Source: Halopseudomonas laoshanensis (GTDB lineage: Bacteria > Pseudomonadota > Gammaproteobacteria > Pseudomonadales > Pseudomonadaceae). From it: a stretch of DNA of 64,000 bases. A program made the position numbers and the translations under genes. The DNA lies in NCBI RefSeq assembly GCF_008365385.1, contig NZ_QOVF01000010.1, forward strand, positions 1-64,000. The letters run 5' to 3'. Shown here piece by piece: positions 39,714 to 48,551 of this stretch; the stretch's first letter is position 1; each line of letters starts with the position of its first letter. A model generated the notes under the pieces. The model had not been told where the DNA came from, searched no databases, and saw only the letters and a list, made by a program, of their open reading frames with translations.

Positions 39714-40739
39714 ATGTCCGCTCAAGAACAAGCACTGCCCGTGCAGGAACAGCTACTGCATGTAATTGACTGCCGCTGGCTGCTGGCGCTCTATGCGATT
39801 ATTCCCGTCTCTGTACTGCTGGTGATTACCGATGCCTGGATTTTTAATGGCCAGGCTCTGCGCCAGTACATTCCGGATCAGCCTGAGCATTGGCCGTTCT
39901 GGACCGTGATCTTCGGCCTGCCGCACATCGTCGCCAGCCTGGTGACCATGGCCGACCGCGAGTACCTCGCCCACTACCGTCGCACCCTGCTCTGGCCTAC
40001 CCTGATTTTTGCCGGCGTCGCCAGCGCCGGCATTCTCGGCCCGCAGCCCTTGAGCTATAACCTGCTGTTTGTTTTTCTCGCGTTTTACACCATCTACCAC
40101 GTGCTGGCTCAACAACTGGGTCTGACGCTGATGATGATGGCAACGCCGCCCAGTCGCGCGTTCAAAAGCTGGAAGTGGCTATCGGTGCTGGCCGGGTTCG
40201 CGATCTATATCAATGTCTATGGCGAGCAATACATCGGCAATCTGAATATCTTTGGTATCGGCCTGTACGATGCGCTGACCTACGCCGCCACCTGTATCTG
40301 TGCCGCGTTGGTGGTGCTGGCGGTACGGCTGACGCCGACCTCCCGGCATCGGATCGGCGTCTGGTATCTGTGGGGCAATGTCGCGTTGCTGGTGTCAGCA
40401 CTGCTGATCAATGAGATCGGCTATACGCTGTTCGTTATTCTGATCCCGCGGGTGATTCACGATGTGACTGCCTACATGGTCTACGTTACTCATGACCGCA
40501 ATCGCAACAAGCAGCAGCAGGTCAACAGTCTCTATCGATTGACTGCCTTTACCCGTTTATCGCCAGTGGTAGTGCTGCCGCTGGTATCCGTCGGCATCGC
40601 CTTTCTGCTCACCAGCTACCATGAGTATTCGGCGGTGACCATCCTGATGCTGACCATTACTTTCGTGCATTACTACTTCGAGGGTTTTATCTGGCGGGGC
40701 GGCAATCCGCACCGGCGCTACGTCAACTTCAGGCGCTGA
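39714..40739 (+). CDS. Polytopic membrane protein with conserved-looking histidines, function unknown
   Basis: 341 aa with about 8-9 hydrophobic segments. Histidines sit at membrane edges in FGLPHIVAS, TIYHVLAQQLG, RVIHDVTAYMVYVTHD and FVHYYFEGFIW. Such a His pattern in membrane helices resembles metal-dependent membrane enzymes, for example Brp/Blh-type carotenoid cleavage proteins, but I do not recognise the family. The start is uncertain (ATG at 39714 or 39702; neither has a good ribosome site). It converges with the diguanylate cyclase gene. Confidence 0.7.
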   Translation: MSAQEQALPVQEQLLHVIDCRWLLALYAIIPVSVLLVITDAWIFNGQALRQYIPDQPEHWPFWTVIFGLPHIVASLVTMADREYLAHYRRTLLWPTLIFAGVASAGILGPQPLSYNLLFVFLAFYTIYHVLAQQLGLTLMMMATPPSRAFKSWKWLSVLAGFAIYINVYGEQYIGNLNIFGIGLYDALTYAATCICAALVVLAVRLTPTSRHRIGVWYLWGNVALLVSALLINEIGYTLFVILIPRVIHDVTAYMVYVTHDRNRNKQQQVNSLYRLTAFTRLSPVVVLPLVSVGIAFLLTSYHEYSAVTILMLTITFVHYYFEGFIWRGGNPHRRYVNFRR

Positions 40740-40744
40740 ACGCT

Positions 40745-41890
40745 TCAGGCGGGCAGCGGGTGATCGGTTAACGCCAGATACACCACCTGATCGCGGCCGT
40801 TCGCCTTGGCCATGTACAGCGCCTCGTCAGCCTTTTTCAACAAAATCTCCGGCAGCTCATCGGGCCCCGGCCTTTCCACCGTGGTAACGCCGAGGCTGAT
40901 GCTGAGAAAGGCCACTCCTTCCTCCGGCACATGCGGGATGCGCATGGCGCCGACGGCCTGGCGCAGGGTTTCCGCTACCTGGTGCGCACCCAGCGCATTG
41001 GTATCAGGCAGCACAATGGCGAACTCTTCTCCGCCATAGCGGGCTACCAGATCCCCGGGGCGCACCAGCGCTTCCTGCAGGGCACTGGCGACCTGCTGCA
41101 AGCAGACATCTCCAGCCTGATGACCCAGGTTGTCGTTGTAGATCTTGAAATGATCGACATCGCACATGATGAACGACAGCGGCAAACCGTTGCGGCGCGT
41201 GCGTTCCCATTCGCGCAGAAGTGTCTCATCCAGCTTGCGGCGGTTGGCCAACCCAGTGAGCGTATCGGTGACGCTGAGGGTAGTCAGCTTGCGGTTGTTC
41301 AGCTTCAGCTCAAGTTCGGCCTGCTCGATCTCCCGGCGATACAGATAAGAGATCACCGCAGACAACGCCAGTACACCCAGCACACTGCCGCCGAACATGA
41401 TATCGACAAAGGGCGACGGCACCGGCGTCAATGCGCGAGCCGGAGTGAACAGAAACTGGCTGATGATGAACAAGGCGCCAATCCCTGCAGACTGCAACCA
41501 GAACCGCCGCGAATTCATGTTGCTGTAAATCAGTGCCAGAAAGGCGCCCACTGAGAAGTAGAACAGTTGCACTCCCGCCGCCGAACTGATCAACAAAGTC
41601 ACTACAAAAACTTGCGTGCAGGCCACGCCCAGCGCGAGATCCCGCGCCAGCGAATGGCGACCCATCGCATTGCAGATCACGACCGACAGGTAGGCGGTAA
41701 TGAACACCAGGTTGGCGCTGAACACCGCCCAATAGAAACCGATGTCGTAGATCAGGTAAAACACCTGATACGGCAATGTCGCCACAGCGCCGAGCATGCC
41801 TATCTGATTACTGAGGGCAATCTGCCGGCGTAGTGACGTGTGTTGGTTCTGGGCACCGATAGACCAGAGTTCACTCAGAAATGTAATCAC
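40745..41890 (-). CDS. Membrane diguanylate cyclase
   Basis: 381 aa. About six membrane helices (about 30-195) are followed by a GGDEF domain with active-site GGEEF and an upstream inhibitory RPGD site five residues before it, so product inhibition is likely. It would make cyclic-di-GMP from two GTP. The membrane part has no recognisable ligand domain. Divergent from nothing: it ends 6 nt from the convergent membrane-protein gene. Confidence 0.92.
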   Translation of the reverse strand: MITFLSELWSIGAQNQHTSLRRQIALSNQIGMLGAVATLPYQVFYLIYDIGFYWAVFSANLVFITAYLSVVICNAMGRHSLARDLALGVACTQVFVVTLLISSAAGVQLFYFSVGAFLALIYSNMNSRRFWLQSAGIGALFIISQFLFTPARALTPVPSPFVDIMFGGSVLGVLALSAVISYLYRREIEQAELELKLNNRKLTTLSVTDTLTGLANRRKLDETLLREWERTRRNGLPLSFIMCDVDHFKIYNDNLGHQAGDVCLQQVASALQEALVRPGDLVARYGGEEFAIVLPDTNALGAHQVAETLRQAVGAMRIPHVPEEGVAFLSISLGVTTVERPGPDELPEILLKKADEALYMAKANGRDQVVYLALTDHPLPA

Positions 41891-41953
41891 TCGCTATCTC
41901 GACGCTGTTTTTATTATGCCGACTATAGAGCAGCGAGGGCCGGTTGCCGACCG

Positions 41954-42727
41954 CTAATGCGCGGAACGGTGGCTAACTGGGTTATCTGCTGTTGTGCTGT
42001 GCCCCGCGGAGCGCTCCAACTGAGCGCGAAACAGGGTCAATTGCTGACGCAGGTTGCTCATCAAGTCGGTGCTGGCCTGGGCAAAACCAAGCAGACTGTC
42101 CTGCCGGACCTGCTCGGCCAGGGTCAAGTTGTCAGGCTGCGGCTGTATCAGACTGGAGCCTGGCGCGCGGAACAGCATTCTCCGCTCGGCAATGTCATAC
42201 ACCGCGGCGTCCAGCAGCGTATAGGTATCGTTACTCGCGCCACTGATCAGTTGGGCGCCATCGAGGGTCCAGTAGGTAATCGATGCCGGTTCGGCGCCAA
42301 CGAACTGAGCGCGGTCGTAGGACAGCAGCACCATGATGTCGATGTCATACTTCTTTCGCAGCTGGTCGAGGTTGCCAAAACTGCCGCCCGGCCTGAGGTA
42401 GGCGGAAGGCACCAGCGTTACCTGGCGAACAAAGGATTGCTGCTGGAGATAGTCCGCGACAGTGGCTTTCAAACTGGCTTTATCGCGCTCGGTCAACGCT
42501 TGATGGCTCAGGCCCTGCTCGGGCACGAAGGCCAGCCCTATACGCATCGGCAGCAACGGATCGGCATCCGCGCGGGCAGTGTCAGGTTGATTCTGATTAG
42601 GGTAAAGATAAGACACCACACTACTACTGCGATGCTCGGAGCCGCCCATCGCGCAGCCGCCAAGGGCAATACATATTGATACCACCAGCAGACACCGGCG
42701 GCCTATCTTCCGTGAACGTGACATCAC
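41954..42727 (-). CDS. Lipoprotein, probably rhombotarget-lipoprotein family
   Basis: 257 aa. A signal peptide with lipobox LGGC is followed by SEHRSSSVVSYLYPN, which resembles the N-terminal signature of the rhombotarget lipoprotein family, then a globular domain with PMRIGLAFVPEQG and a later DIDIMVLLSYDRAQF. Rhombotarget lipoproteins often accompany rhombosortase systems in other species, but no rhombosortase is in this window. The family call is from memory of the motif and is moderate. Confidence 0.6.
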   Translation of the reverse strand: MMSRSRKIGRRCLLVVSICIALGGCAMGGSEHRSSSVVSYLYPNQNQPDTARADADPLLPMRIGLAFVPEQGLSHQALTERDKASLKATVADYLQQQSFVRQVTLVPSAYLRPGGSFGNLDQLRKKYDIDIMVLLSYDRAQFVGAEPASITYWTLDGAQLISGASNDTYTLLDAAVYDIAERRMLFRAPGSSLIQPQPDNLTLAEQVRQDSLLGFAQASTDLMSNLRQQLTLFRAQLERSAGHSTTADNPVSHRSAH

Positions 42728-42767
42728 TGCATCCTTGCATGGTTAGAAGGTATCTCTATACAACGTG

Positions 42768-42796
42768 TTTATAATCATCGCTGCACATACCTTCAA
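42768..42796 (-). promoter_or_regulatory. Candidate promoter of the lipoprotein gene
   Basis: On the minus strand: -35 TTGAAG (42791-42796), 17-bp spacer, -10 TATAAA (42768-42773), about 40 nt before the ATG at 42727. Confidence 0.5.
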
Positions 42797-42873
42797 CGAT
42801 CTTAGAACACTCTGCGGCATTAGGACACTGTGCAGCGAAACAGAGGCCAGAACGCTGGCCGTATTTATACCGC

Positions 42874-42879
42874 TATAAT
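42874..42879 (+). promoter_or_regulatory. Perfect -10 box next to the rsuA start codon
   Basis: TATAAT at 42874-42879 ends 7 nt before the ATG at 42887, so transcription would begin at or next to the start codon. No good -35 is present at 17 bp. Confidence 0.45.
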
Positions 42880-42886
42880 CGCATGC

Positions 42887-43582
42887 ATGAGACTCGACCG
42901 CCTGATCAGCAACCACAGCCAATACAGCGCGCGCAGTGCCCGTCTGTTGATCGCCGACGGGCGGGTGCAGGTCAATTCTGAGGTAGCGCGGGATGCGCGC
43001 ATGGAAATAGATCGCTTCATGATGGTGAGCCTGGACGGCACACTGATCAAGGCCCCCACTACCGCGCATTACCTGATGCTGCACAAACCCGTAGGCTATT
43101 TGAGCGCCACCAGCGATCCGCTGCACACCACGGTCATGGAACTGCTGCCAGAACCACTGCGCCCGCTACTGCACATTGGTGGGCGCCTGGACCGGGGCAG
43201 TTCCGGCCTGCTGATCCTGACCAACGATGGCCTCTGGTCACGACGTCTGACCGCACCGCAGATCAAGACCCCCAAGATTTACCGGGTAACTACCGCAGAA
43301 CCTATCTCAGCCGACACGCCGAAGCGCTTCGCCCAGGGTATCTATTTCGCCTTTGAGGACCTGACTACCTCCCCCGCGCAATTAGAGCGGCTGGCCCCAT
43401 GCGAGGCGCGACTGACCATCTATGAGGGTCGCTACCATCAGGTCAAACGCATGTTCCACGCCGTCGGCAATCGCGTGCTCAGCCTGCACCGCGAGAGCAT
43501 GGGTAGCATCGTGCTGGACCATGATCTGCTACCCGGCGCTTTCAGGCCGTTGATTCAGGCAGAAATTGATTCTGTGGGCTGA
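42887..43582 (+). CDS. rsuA: Small ribosomal subunit pseudouridine synthase (RsuA family)
   Basis: 231 aa. An N-terminal S4 RNA-binding domain (MRLDRLISNHSQYSARSARLLIADGRVQVN) precedes the synthase domain with catalytic Asp in GGRLDRGSSGLLILTNDG and a C-terminal EGRYHQVKRMFHAVGN. RsuA makes pseudouridine 516 in 16S rRNA; related RluB/E/F act on 23S, but size and S4 arrangement favour RsuA. The ATG at 42887 gives the usual N-terminus; no ribosome site is visible, in line with a possible leaderless mRNA. Confidence 0.88.
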   Translation: MRLDRLISNHSQYSARSARLLIADGRVQVNSEVARDARMEIDRFMMVSLDGTLIKAPTTAHYLMLHKPVGYLSATSDPLHTTVMELLPEPLRPLLHIGGRLDRGSSGLLILTNDGLWSRRLTAPQIKTPKIYRVTTAEPISADTPKRFAQGIYFAFEDLTTSPAQLERLAPCEARLTIYEGRYHQVKRMFHAVGNRVLSLHRESMGSIVLDHDLLPGAFRPLIQAEIDSVG

Positions 43583-43627
43583 ACCAGGCTCTGCAGTTTG
43601 CCTCTGCGTTTTAGAGACCCGGCGCTC

Positions 43628-44038
43628 TCAGGCGATCGGATTACTGACACTTTCGATGCGGCGCTTGACCACCATCGGGTCATCGATACCTTTGAAAACC
43701 ACATCGCTGATGCCGCGTCCTGTCACTTCAATGGTGCCGAAACCAAACATCCGGCCCATGACGCCCTGGCGAATTTCCACGGTTTCAATCGAGTTCAGTT
43801 TCATCTCTTCGGTATGCCGGCTGATAAACCCGGTTTTCAGAATCACCCGCTTGTTGGTCACACCCTGTTCGATCGAGCGCAGTTTCAGATACTCATAAAG
43901 CGCCAGCAGCAAGGTAATACCCAGCGTTGGTATAGCCAGGATGATCCAGATGATCATCGGCACCCGGGCAAACCAGTGTAGCTGGAACAACGATTCGATC
44001 TTTTCGCCATCGGAGAGCGATTCTTCAATGTAGGACAT
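43628..44038 (-). CDS. PH-domain membrane protein
   Basis: 136 aa. Two membrane segments (about 27-48) form a hairpin before a bacterial PH domain with VTNKRVILKTGFISRHTEEMKLNSIETVEI, like the YdbT/YvbH-like families. Function unknown. The start ATG at 44038 has a weak GGAG 10 nt upstream; the frame runs on to 44242 in coding overlap with the GNAT gene, which is not credible. It may be coexpressed with the GNAT gene 76 nt upstream. Confidence 0.8.
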   Translation of the reverse strand: MSYIEESLSDGEKIESLFQLHWFARVPMIIWIILAIPTLGITLLLALYEYLKLRSIEQGVTNKRVILKTGFISRHTEEMKLNSIETVEIRQGVMGRMFGFGTIEVTGRGISDVVFKGIDDPMVVKRRIESVSNPIA

Positions 44039-44114
44039 GCGGGTAGTGCTCCAAAGCATCAGTTGGGGTTCAGCGCGGACTTTACCGCACATTGGCCGCC
44101 GAAACCCACCGAGA

Positions 44115-44714
44115 TCATCTGCGCTGCAACCGAAAGCGCAATGCTTTGGCCACGGCAGGCCATTCACTGTCGAGGATGGAGAACACCACTGTGTCGCGGC
44201 GAGCGCCATCCGCCTCAATCCGATGATTACGCAGCACGCCATCCTGCTTGGCGCCCAGGCGCGCTATGGCCTGGCGGGAGCGCTGGTTGTGCCAATGTGT
44301 ACGAAACTCTACCGCCACCGCGCCTAATACCTCGAACGCATGCTCGAGCAACAGCAATTTGCATTGGCTGTTTACCGGCGTGCGCTGGTACCGCGATGCG
44401 TACCAGGTGTACCCGATTTCCAAGCGGCGGTGCTCGGGTTCGGCATTGCAATAACGCGTACTGCCAATCACCTCGCCGCTGTTGGCATCCAGCACCACAA
44501 ATGGCAGCGCCCGGCCAGCGGCCTTCTCCGCCAACGCGAAGGCGACATACTGCTCTACCGTGTCAGCAGAGGGCACCTGGGTGTACCAAAGCTCCCAGAG
44601 TTGCCCGTCAGCAGCGGCATCTACCAGCGCCGCGGCATCTGACGCCACCATGGGCCGTAGAGAAACACTACCGGCGCCCAGCTCGATATCCGTGAACCAC
44701 TTTGCATTGGCCAT
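44115..44714 (-). CDS. GNAT family N-acetyltransferase (RimJ/RimL type)
   Basis: 199 aa with the GNAT fold: VSLRPMVASDAAAL at the N-terminus, GSTRYCNAEPEHRRLEIGYTWYA as the central strands, and AVEFRTHWHNQRSRQAIARLGAKQDG as the acetyl-CoA/acceptor motif of RimJ/RimL-like enzymes. Acceptor unknown. Intact family length. Upstream region 44715-44868 is shared with the divergent glycine-zipper gene. Confidence 0.88.
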   Translation of the reverse strand: MANAKWFTDIELGAGSVSLRPMVASDAAALVDAAADGQLWELWYTQVPSADTVEQYVAFALAEKAAGRALPFVVLDANSGEVIGSTRYCNAEPEHRRLEIGYTWYASRYQRTPVNSQCKLLLLEHAFEVLGAVAVEFRTHWHNQRSRQAIARLGAKQDGVLRNHRIEADGARRDTVVFSILDSEWPAVAKALRFRLQRR

Positions 44715-44868
44715 TGCCCCTCCCTCACGCTGTTTTGTGATGCATATTAAATCCCTTGTTACGTTTTAATTGCGACCTTTTCCGCCCTCGCGAGTCAAGA
44801 TTTTGGTAGGGCATGCCGTCTGTACCATTTGGGGGATGTCCAAATGCGGTCTATTCCAGGAGGACAGG

Positions 44869-45450
44869 ATGAATACCATTATTGCCGGACGATTCGAATT
44901 GCAGGACCAGGGCGAGGAAGCATTGCGTGCATTACAGGGAGCCGGGTTCCCCGCCTCTGCGATGACGCTGTTTTACGTTAACCCCGACGGTCAGCATGAC
45001 ATTTACCCTATTGGTGGTGATGACGATGACTCGCCCGGCGCACGTGACGCCGACAAAGGCGCAGCCACCGGTGGCGGCCTGGGTGCCGCTGCAGGTTTGG
45101 CGGCAGGTGCCGCAGCAGCTACCGTCGCCGGCCCGGCCGGGCTGGCAGCCGCCGTGGGTGTGGGTGCCTATACCGGCTCACTCGCAGGCGCAGTCAGCAG
45201 CACTGACAAAGAGTCCGAGGTTGATGAAGCCGTGGATGACGGCGAGAACCCGCGCAAGCTGACTGATCGGCACGCAGGTATTCATGTGGCTGTGCGTGTT
45301 GATGGTGAGGATGCGCCGGATGATGCCCTGGCCTCGGCCGTGCGCACGCTGAAAAGCCAGGGCGCGATGGATGTCGAGCAGGCCGAGGGTCGCCTGGAAG
45401 AAGGCTCTTGGAAGGATTTCGACCCGCGTGAAGTAGTGCATCTGGTCTAA
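44869..45450 (+). CDS. Glycine-zipper envelope protein, function unknown
   Basis: 193 aa. An N-terminal domain (FELQDQGEEALRALQGAGFPASAMTLFYV) resembles the general-stress-17M fold. An Ala/Gly-rich hydrophobic zipper of about 60 residues (about 65-120) can form a membrane hairpin; the C-terminal part is acidic. The start is certain: AGGAGG 5 nt before the ATG. A 7-bp inverted repeat CATTTGG/CCAAATG (44826-44846) lies just before the ribosome site. Confidence 0.75.
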   Translation: MNTIIAGRFELQDQGEEALRALQGAGFPASAMTLFYVNPDGQHDIYPIGGDDDDSPGARDADKGAATGGGLGAAAGLAAGAAAATVAGPAGLAAAVGVGAYTGSLAGAVSSTDKESEVDEAVDDGENPRKLTDRHAGIHVAVRVDGEDAPDDALASAVRTLKSQGAMDVEQAEGRLEEGSWKDFDPREVVHLV

Positions 45451-45470
45451 GCACACCGCGGTAGTCCGAC

Positions 45471-46475
45471 CTATAGCCGCAACCGGTGATCACGGCGCGC
45501 CCGCGCCGGTGTTGTCCCGGTCCAGCGGCGATAGGCTCGATTAAAGGCGCTTTGCTCGGAAAATCCGAGTAGCAGAGCTATGTCGCTCAATGTCAGAGCC
45601 GGGTCCAGCAGATAATGCCCGGCCAGTTGCTCACGCGTACGGTCCAGCAAGGCTTGCCAGCTCGACTGCCTGACTTCCAGGCGCCGCTGCAGTGTTCGCA
45701 CCGACAAATGCAGCTCTGCCGCCACCCGGTTCAATCCTACCTCTCCCTCCGGCATCAAGCGCACCATCGCCTGCTGCAACGCCCGATCGAAATGGTCACC
45801 ATCCGGCATCGCCAGCACCATCGCCTGCGCCTGCTTATCCAACAGCCCAAGCACCGTGGCGTCACTGTGCGGCAGACCTTTCTGCAAATCGGCCAGGGCC
45901 AGATCCACCGCCGTCACCGGCGAGGCAAAATGTACCGGGCAAGCAAAAAAGCTCTGATAGACCTGACAGTCCGCGGCGCTGGGTTGAGGGAATGCAAAAT
46001 GCACTGCGGCCGGCACTGGCGGCTCGGCCACCAGGCGACGCAGAAATGTCAGCATTGCCGCGATGGCAACTGTATCGGCCAGCGCGCCAGTAGATGCCTC
46101 TGCCGGCCACTGCACGCGGATCCAGTCGCCGCGGTGCTCAACCTGCATCACGTTCAAACCATAGAACAGGCTTTCATAGCGTTGGTAGGCCTGCATCGCT
46201 TGACCCAGGGTGGTACAGGCAAGGATTAGATAACCCAGCACCCCAACATGCCGCGGCTGAATCATCGCCCCGATGGCCAGGCCAGGGGCCGGCAGCTCAG
46301 GTCGCAAGCTGACCGCGCGCTGCAGCATGCCCTGCCAGACGGCCAACGGCACAATGTCTGCCGGGCCGCGGCTATCCAATAGATTGCGCAACTGCGGAGC
46401 GGGTAGCCCTTCCTGATCCAGCCAATCGGTCAACAGTTGCACCCATGAGCCTGTTACCCGCAACGGCATGGCCAT
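45471..46475 (-). CDS. AraC family transcriptional regulator
   Basis: 334 aa. The N-terminal half matches the arabinose-binding-like domain of OruR/ArgR-type AraC regulators (WQGMLQRAVSLRPELPAPGLAIG, GVLGYLILACTTLGQAMQAYQRY). The C-terminal domain has two helix-turn-helices: VAAELHLSVRTLQRRLE and SDIALLLGFSEQSAFNRAYRRWTGTTPARAR. The start at 46475 follows GAGGAG. It is divergent from a sterol desaturase gene, which is its likely target. Confidence 0.9.
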   Translation of the reverse strand: MAMPLRVTGSWVQLLTDWLDQEGLPAPQLRNLLDSRGPADIVPLAVWQGMLQRAVSLRPELPAPGLAIGAMIQPRHVGVLGYLILACTTLGQAMQAYQRYESLFYGLNVMQVEHRGDWIRVQWPAEASTGALADTVAIAAMLTFLRRLVAEPPVPAAVHFAFPQPSAADCQVYQSFFACPVHFASPVTAVDLALADLQKGLPHSDATVLGLLDKQAQAMVLAMPDGDHFDRALQQAMVRLMPEGEVGLNRVAAELHLSVRTLQRRLEVRQSSWQALLDRTREQLAGHYLLDPALTLSDIALLLGFSEQSAFNRAYRRWTGTTPARARRDHRLRL

Positions 46476-46503
46476 GCCTGTTCTCCTCAAACAACCCTAT
46501 CAT

Positions 46504-46540
46504 TGGCATATAGAGTCAAAAATATGGCATGAAAAGTCAA
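46504..46540. promoter_or_regulatory. Direct-repeat operator between the AraC gene and the desaturase
   Basis: TGGCATATAGAGTCAA (46504-46519) and TGGCATGAAAAGTCAA (46525-46540) match in 13 of 16 positions and repeat at 21 bp, two helical turns, which is the pattern of AraC-type binding sites. Confidence 0.65.
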
Positions 46541-46601
46541 TATGCGTTCAGCTTCCGCGTGCAGTATGAGTTATCGATCAAGCAACTGCGCAGTGAACAA
46601 C

Positions 46602-47561
46602 ATGCCATTTCCCGAGATGTTACACAGCCTCTGGCGTGAAAGCGGCTTGCCGCAGCTGCTAAACATGCTGCCGCCTTGGCTGGCGCTGGATGAACGGCAG
46701 CTGGTGTTCATGCTGGCGACGCCGGTGTTTATCGGCGTTTTTGCCTGGGAGTACTTCAAGATTCGCCATGATCCGCGGTTGGTTGACGGTGCAGAATCGC
46801 TGCGCAACTTTATGCTTGGCGCTGGCTATCAGACCACCGAACTGCTGTTTGCCGGGTTGATCGCCTTTCCGGTCTACGCATTGGCCTATCATTACCGTCT
46901 GCTGGATATTCAACTGACGATATGGACCGGCGCGCTGTTGTGGCTGCTGACCGACCTGTGTTTTTACTGGATGCACCGCAGTTCCCACCGGGTACGTTGG
47001 CTGTGGGCCGCGCATGTGACTCACCACTCCTCGCAGCGGATGAATTTCTCCACCGCTATGCGCCAGAACGCCACCAATATCTTCAACGGCGGCTGGCTGT
47101 TTTATGTGCCTCTGGCGCTGATCGGTTTCAATCCGGTATGGATCGGCATCTGCTATGCGCTGTCTCTGGTTTACCAATTCTTCATACACACCACACTGGT
47201 CGGCAGACTGCACCCGGCGATTGAGTACGTATTTAATACGCCGAATCATCACCGGGTACATCATGGCCGTAATCCCGCTTATATCGATACCAACTACGGC
47301 GGCGTGTTTATTATTTTTGATCGGCTATTCGGTACATTCGCTCAGGAGCGTGCAGATCAACCGATTGAATACGGTATTGTCCGCCAGCCGGAAAGCAACG
47401 GCCTGCTCGCCAGTTGGCTGCACGAATATCGCGATATGTTTCGTGACGTATCCCGCCGCGGGCCGTTGAAACAACGCTTACGCCACCTATGGATGCCGCC
47501 GGAATGGCAGCGCGAACTGCCCGATAGCGAACGGGACACAAGGGACCGCTCACAGCCCTGA
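46602..47561 (+). CDS. Sterol desaturase / fatty acid hydroxylase family protein
   Basis: 319 aa membrane-bound di-iron enzyme family. Four or five hydrophobic segments and the three His clusters WMHRSSHR, HVTHHSSQ and NHHRVHHGRN are present. The bacterial substrate could be a hopanoid, carotenoid or lipid; this cannot be told from sequence. The start is uncertain: ATG 46602, with an in-frame ATG at 46566 upstream. Divergent from the AraC gene. Confidence 0.88.
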   Translation: MPFPEMLHSLWRESGLPQLLNMLPPWLALDERQLVFMLATPVFIGVFAWEYFKIRHDPRLVDGAESLRNFMLGAGYQTTELLFAGLIAFPVYALAYHYRLLDIQLTIWTGALLWLLTDLCFYWMHRSSHRVRWLWAAHVTHHSSQRMNFSTAMRQNATNIFNGGWLFYVPLALIGFNPVWIGICYALSLVYQFFIHTTLVGRLHPAIEYVFNTPNHHRVHHGRNPAYIDTNYGGVFIIFDRLFGTFAQERADQPIEYGIVRQPESNGLLASWLHEYRDMFRDVSRRGPLKQRLRHLWMPPEWQRELPDSERDTRDRSQP

Positions 47562-47628
47562 GGGCAACAGCCTTGCCGCCACGCGCGGGCTGCTCTAGGC
47601 TGGCTGGACCACCACAAGGATGCACTCC

Positions 47629-47943
47629 ATGATCAAAGTCAGTGTCATGTACCCGAACAAGCCCGGCGCGCGTTTCAACCACGATTATTACCGCGACACG
47701 CACATGCCGCTGGTTAAAAAACTGATGGGCGATGCCTGTGACCATTACACCGTCGATAAAGGCCTGAGCGGTGCCACGCCCGGCACTGAGGCGACCTATA
47801 TCGCCATGTGCCATATCTATTGCGAGTCCGTAGAAGTGTTCCAGCGCAGCTTCGGCCCGCATGCCGGTACTCTGACCGCAGATGTGCCCAACTACACGGA
47901 TCTGACCCCGCTATTTCAGATCAGCGAAGTTGTAGTCGGCTGA
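47629..47943 (+). CDS. EthD domain protein
   Basis: 104 aa dimeric alpha+beta barrel family: VSVMYPNKPGARFNHDYYRDTHMPLVKKLMG is the EthD core, with the conserved His in RDTHMP. Members bind small aromatic or ether substrates; function here unknown. AAGGA lies 9 nt upstream. It follows the desaturase gene by 67 nt on the same strand and could be in its operon. Confidence 0.85.
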   Translation: MIKVSVMYPNKPGARFNHDYYRDTHMPLVKKLMGDACDHYTVDKGLSGATPGTEATYIAMCHIYCESVEVFQRSFGPHAGTLTADVPNYTDLTPLFQISEVVVG

Positions 47944-47961
47944 AAGCCGCGAATACTACGG

Positions 47962-48384
47962 CTACGCAGAGCGTTGCGGGGGGATCGCATAAGTCCCCAC
48001 CGCATGCGCGACGGGCTCGTCACTACCCTCGGAATACAAGGCCACTTCACCAATAGCCAGGGTCTTGCCGACCTTGAGCAGTTTGCATACGCCAATGATG
48101 TCGCGACCGGACACCGGCTTGCGCAGGAAATTGATATTCAGATTGGTGGTTACGGCCAATGCGACCAGACCGATCTCGCCGAGAATGGCCGCATAAAGGG
48201 CCACATCCGCAGTGGTCATCATCACCGGACCGGAGACCGTACCGCCTGGCCGCAGCTCCCCATCACCCACATGGTGCCGGACTCGGGCTGCACCGGGGCT
48301 AAGCTCATCAACATGGACTCGAGCCTGGGGGAACTCACGCTGAAAAAAGGCATTCAACTCGGCGACACTGGGTCTGACGGACAT
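47962..48384 (-). CDS. Hot-dog fold thioesterase (PaaI family)
   Basis: 140 aa. PaaI-type hot-dog core: VRHHVGDGELRPGGTVSGPVMMTTADVALYAAILGEIG, followed by TTNLNINFLRKPVSGRDIIGVCKLLKVGKTLAIGEV. A catalytic Asp/Glu lies in the long helix. Acyl-CoA substrate unknown. The ATG at 48384 follows CAGGAG. Tail-to-tail with the EthD gene. Confidence 0.88.
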   Translation of the reverse strand: MSVRPSVAELNAFFQREFPQARVHVDELSPGAARVRHHVGDGELRPGGTVSGPVMMTTADVALYAAILGEIGLVALAVTTNLNINFLRKPVSGRDIIGVCKLLKVGKTLAIGEVALYSEGSDEPVAHAVGTYAIPPQRSA

Positions 48385-48551
48385 GCGCGGCTCCTGGGTT
48401 ATGGATGACATTTGGACGGGCATCAGCGAAGCCACAGCATGCACAGAGTTCTGCGCTGCCACCAGCCTCCCGGTGCTGGATGGCACAACTGCCCGCCACC
48501 CTGCCTGGAAAGACATCGGCGCCGGCTTTTATCTGTCGACCCGAGCACAGA

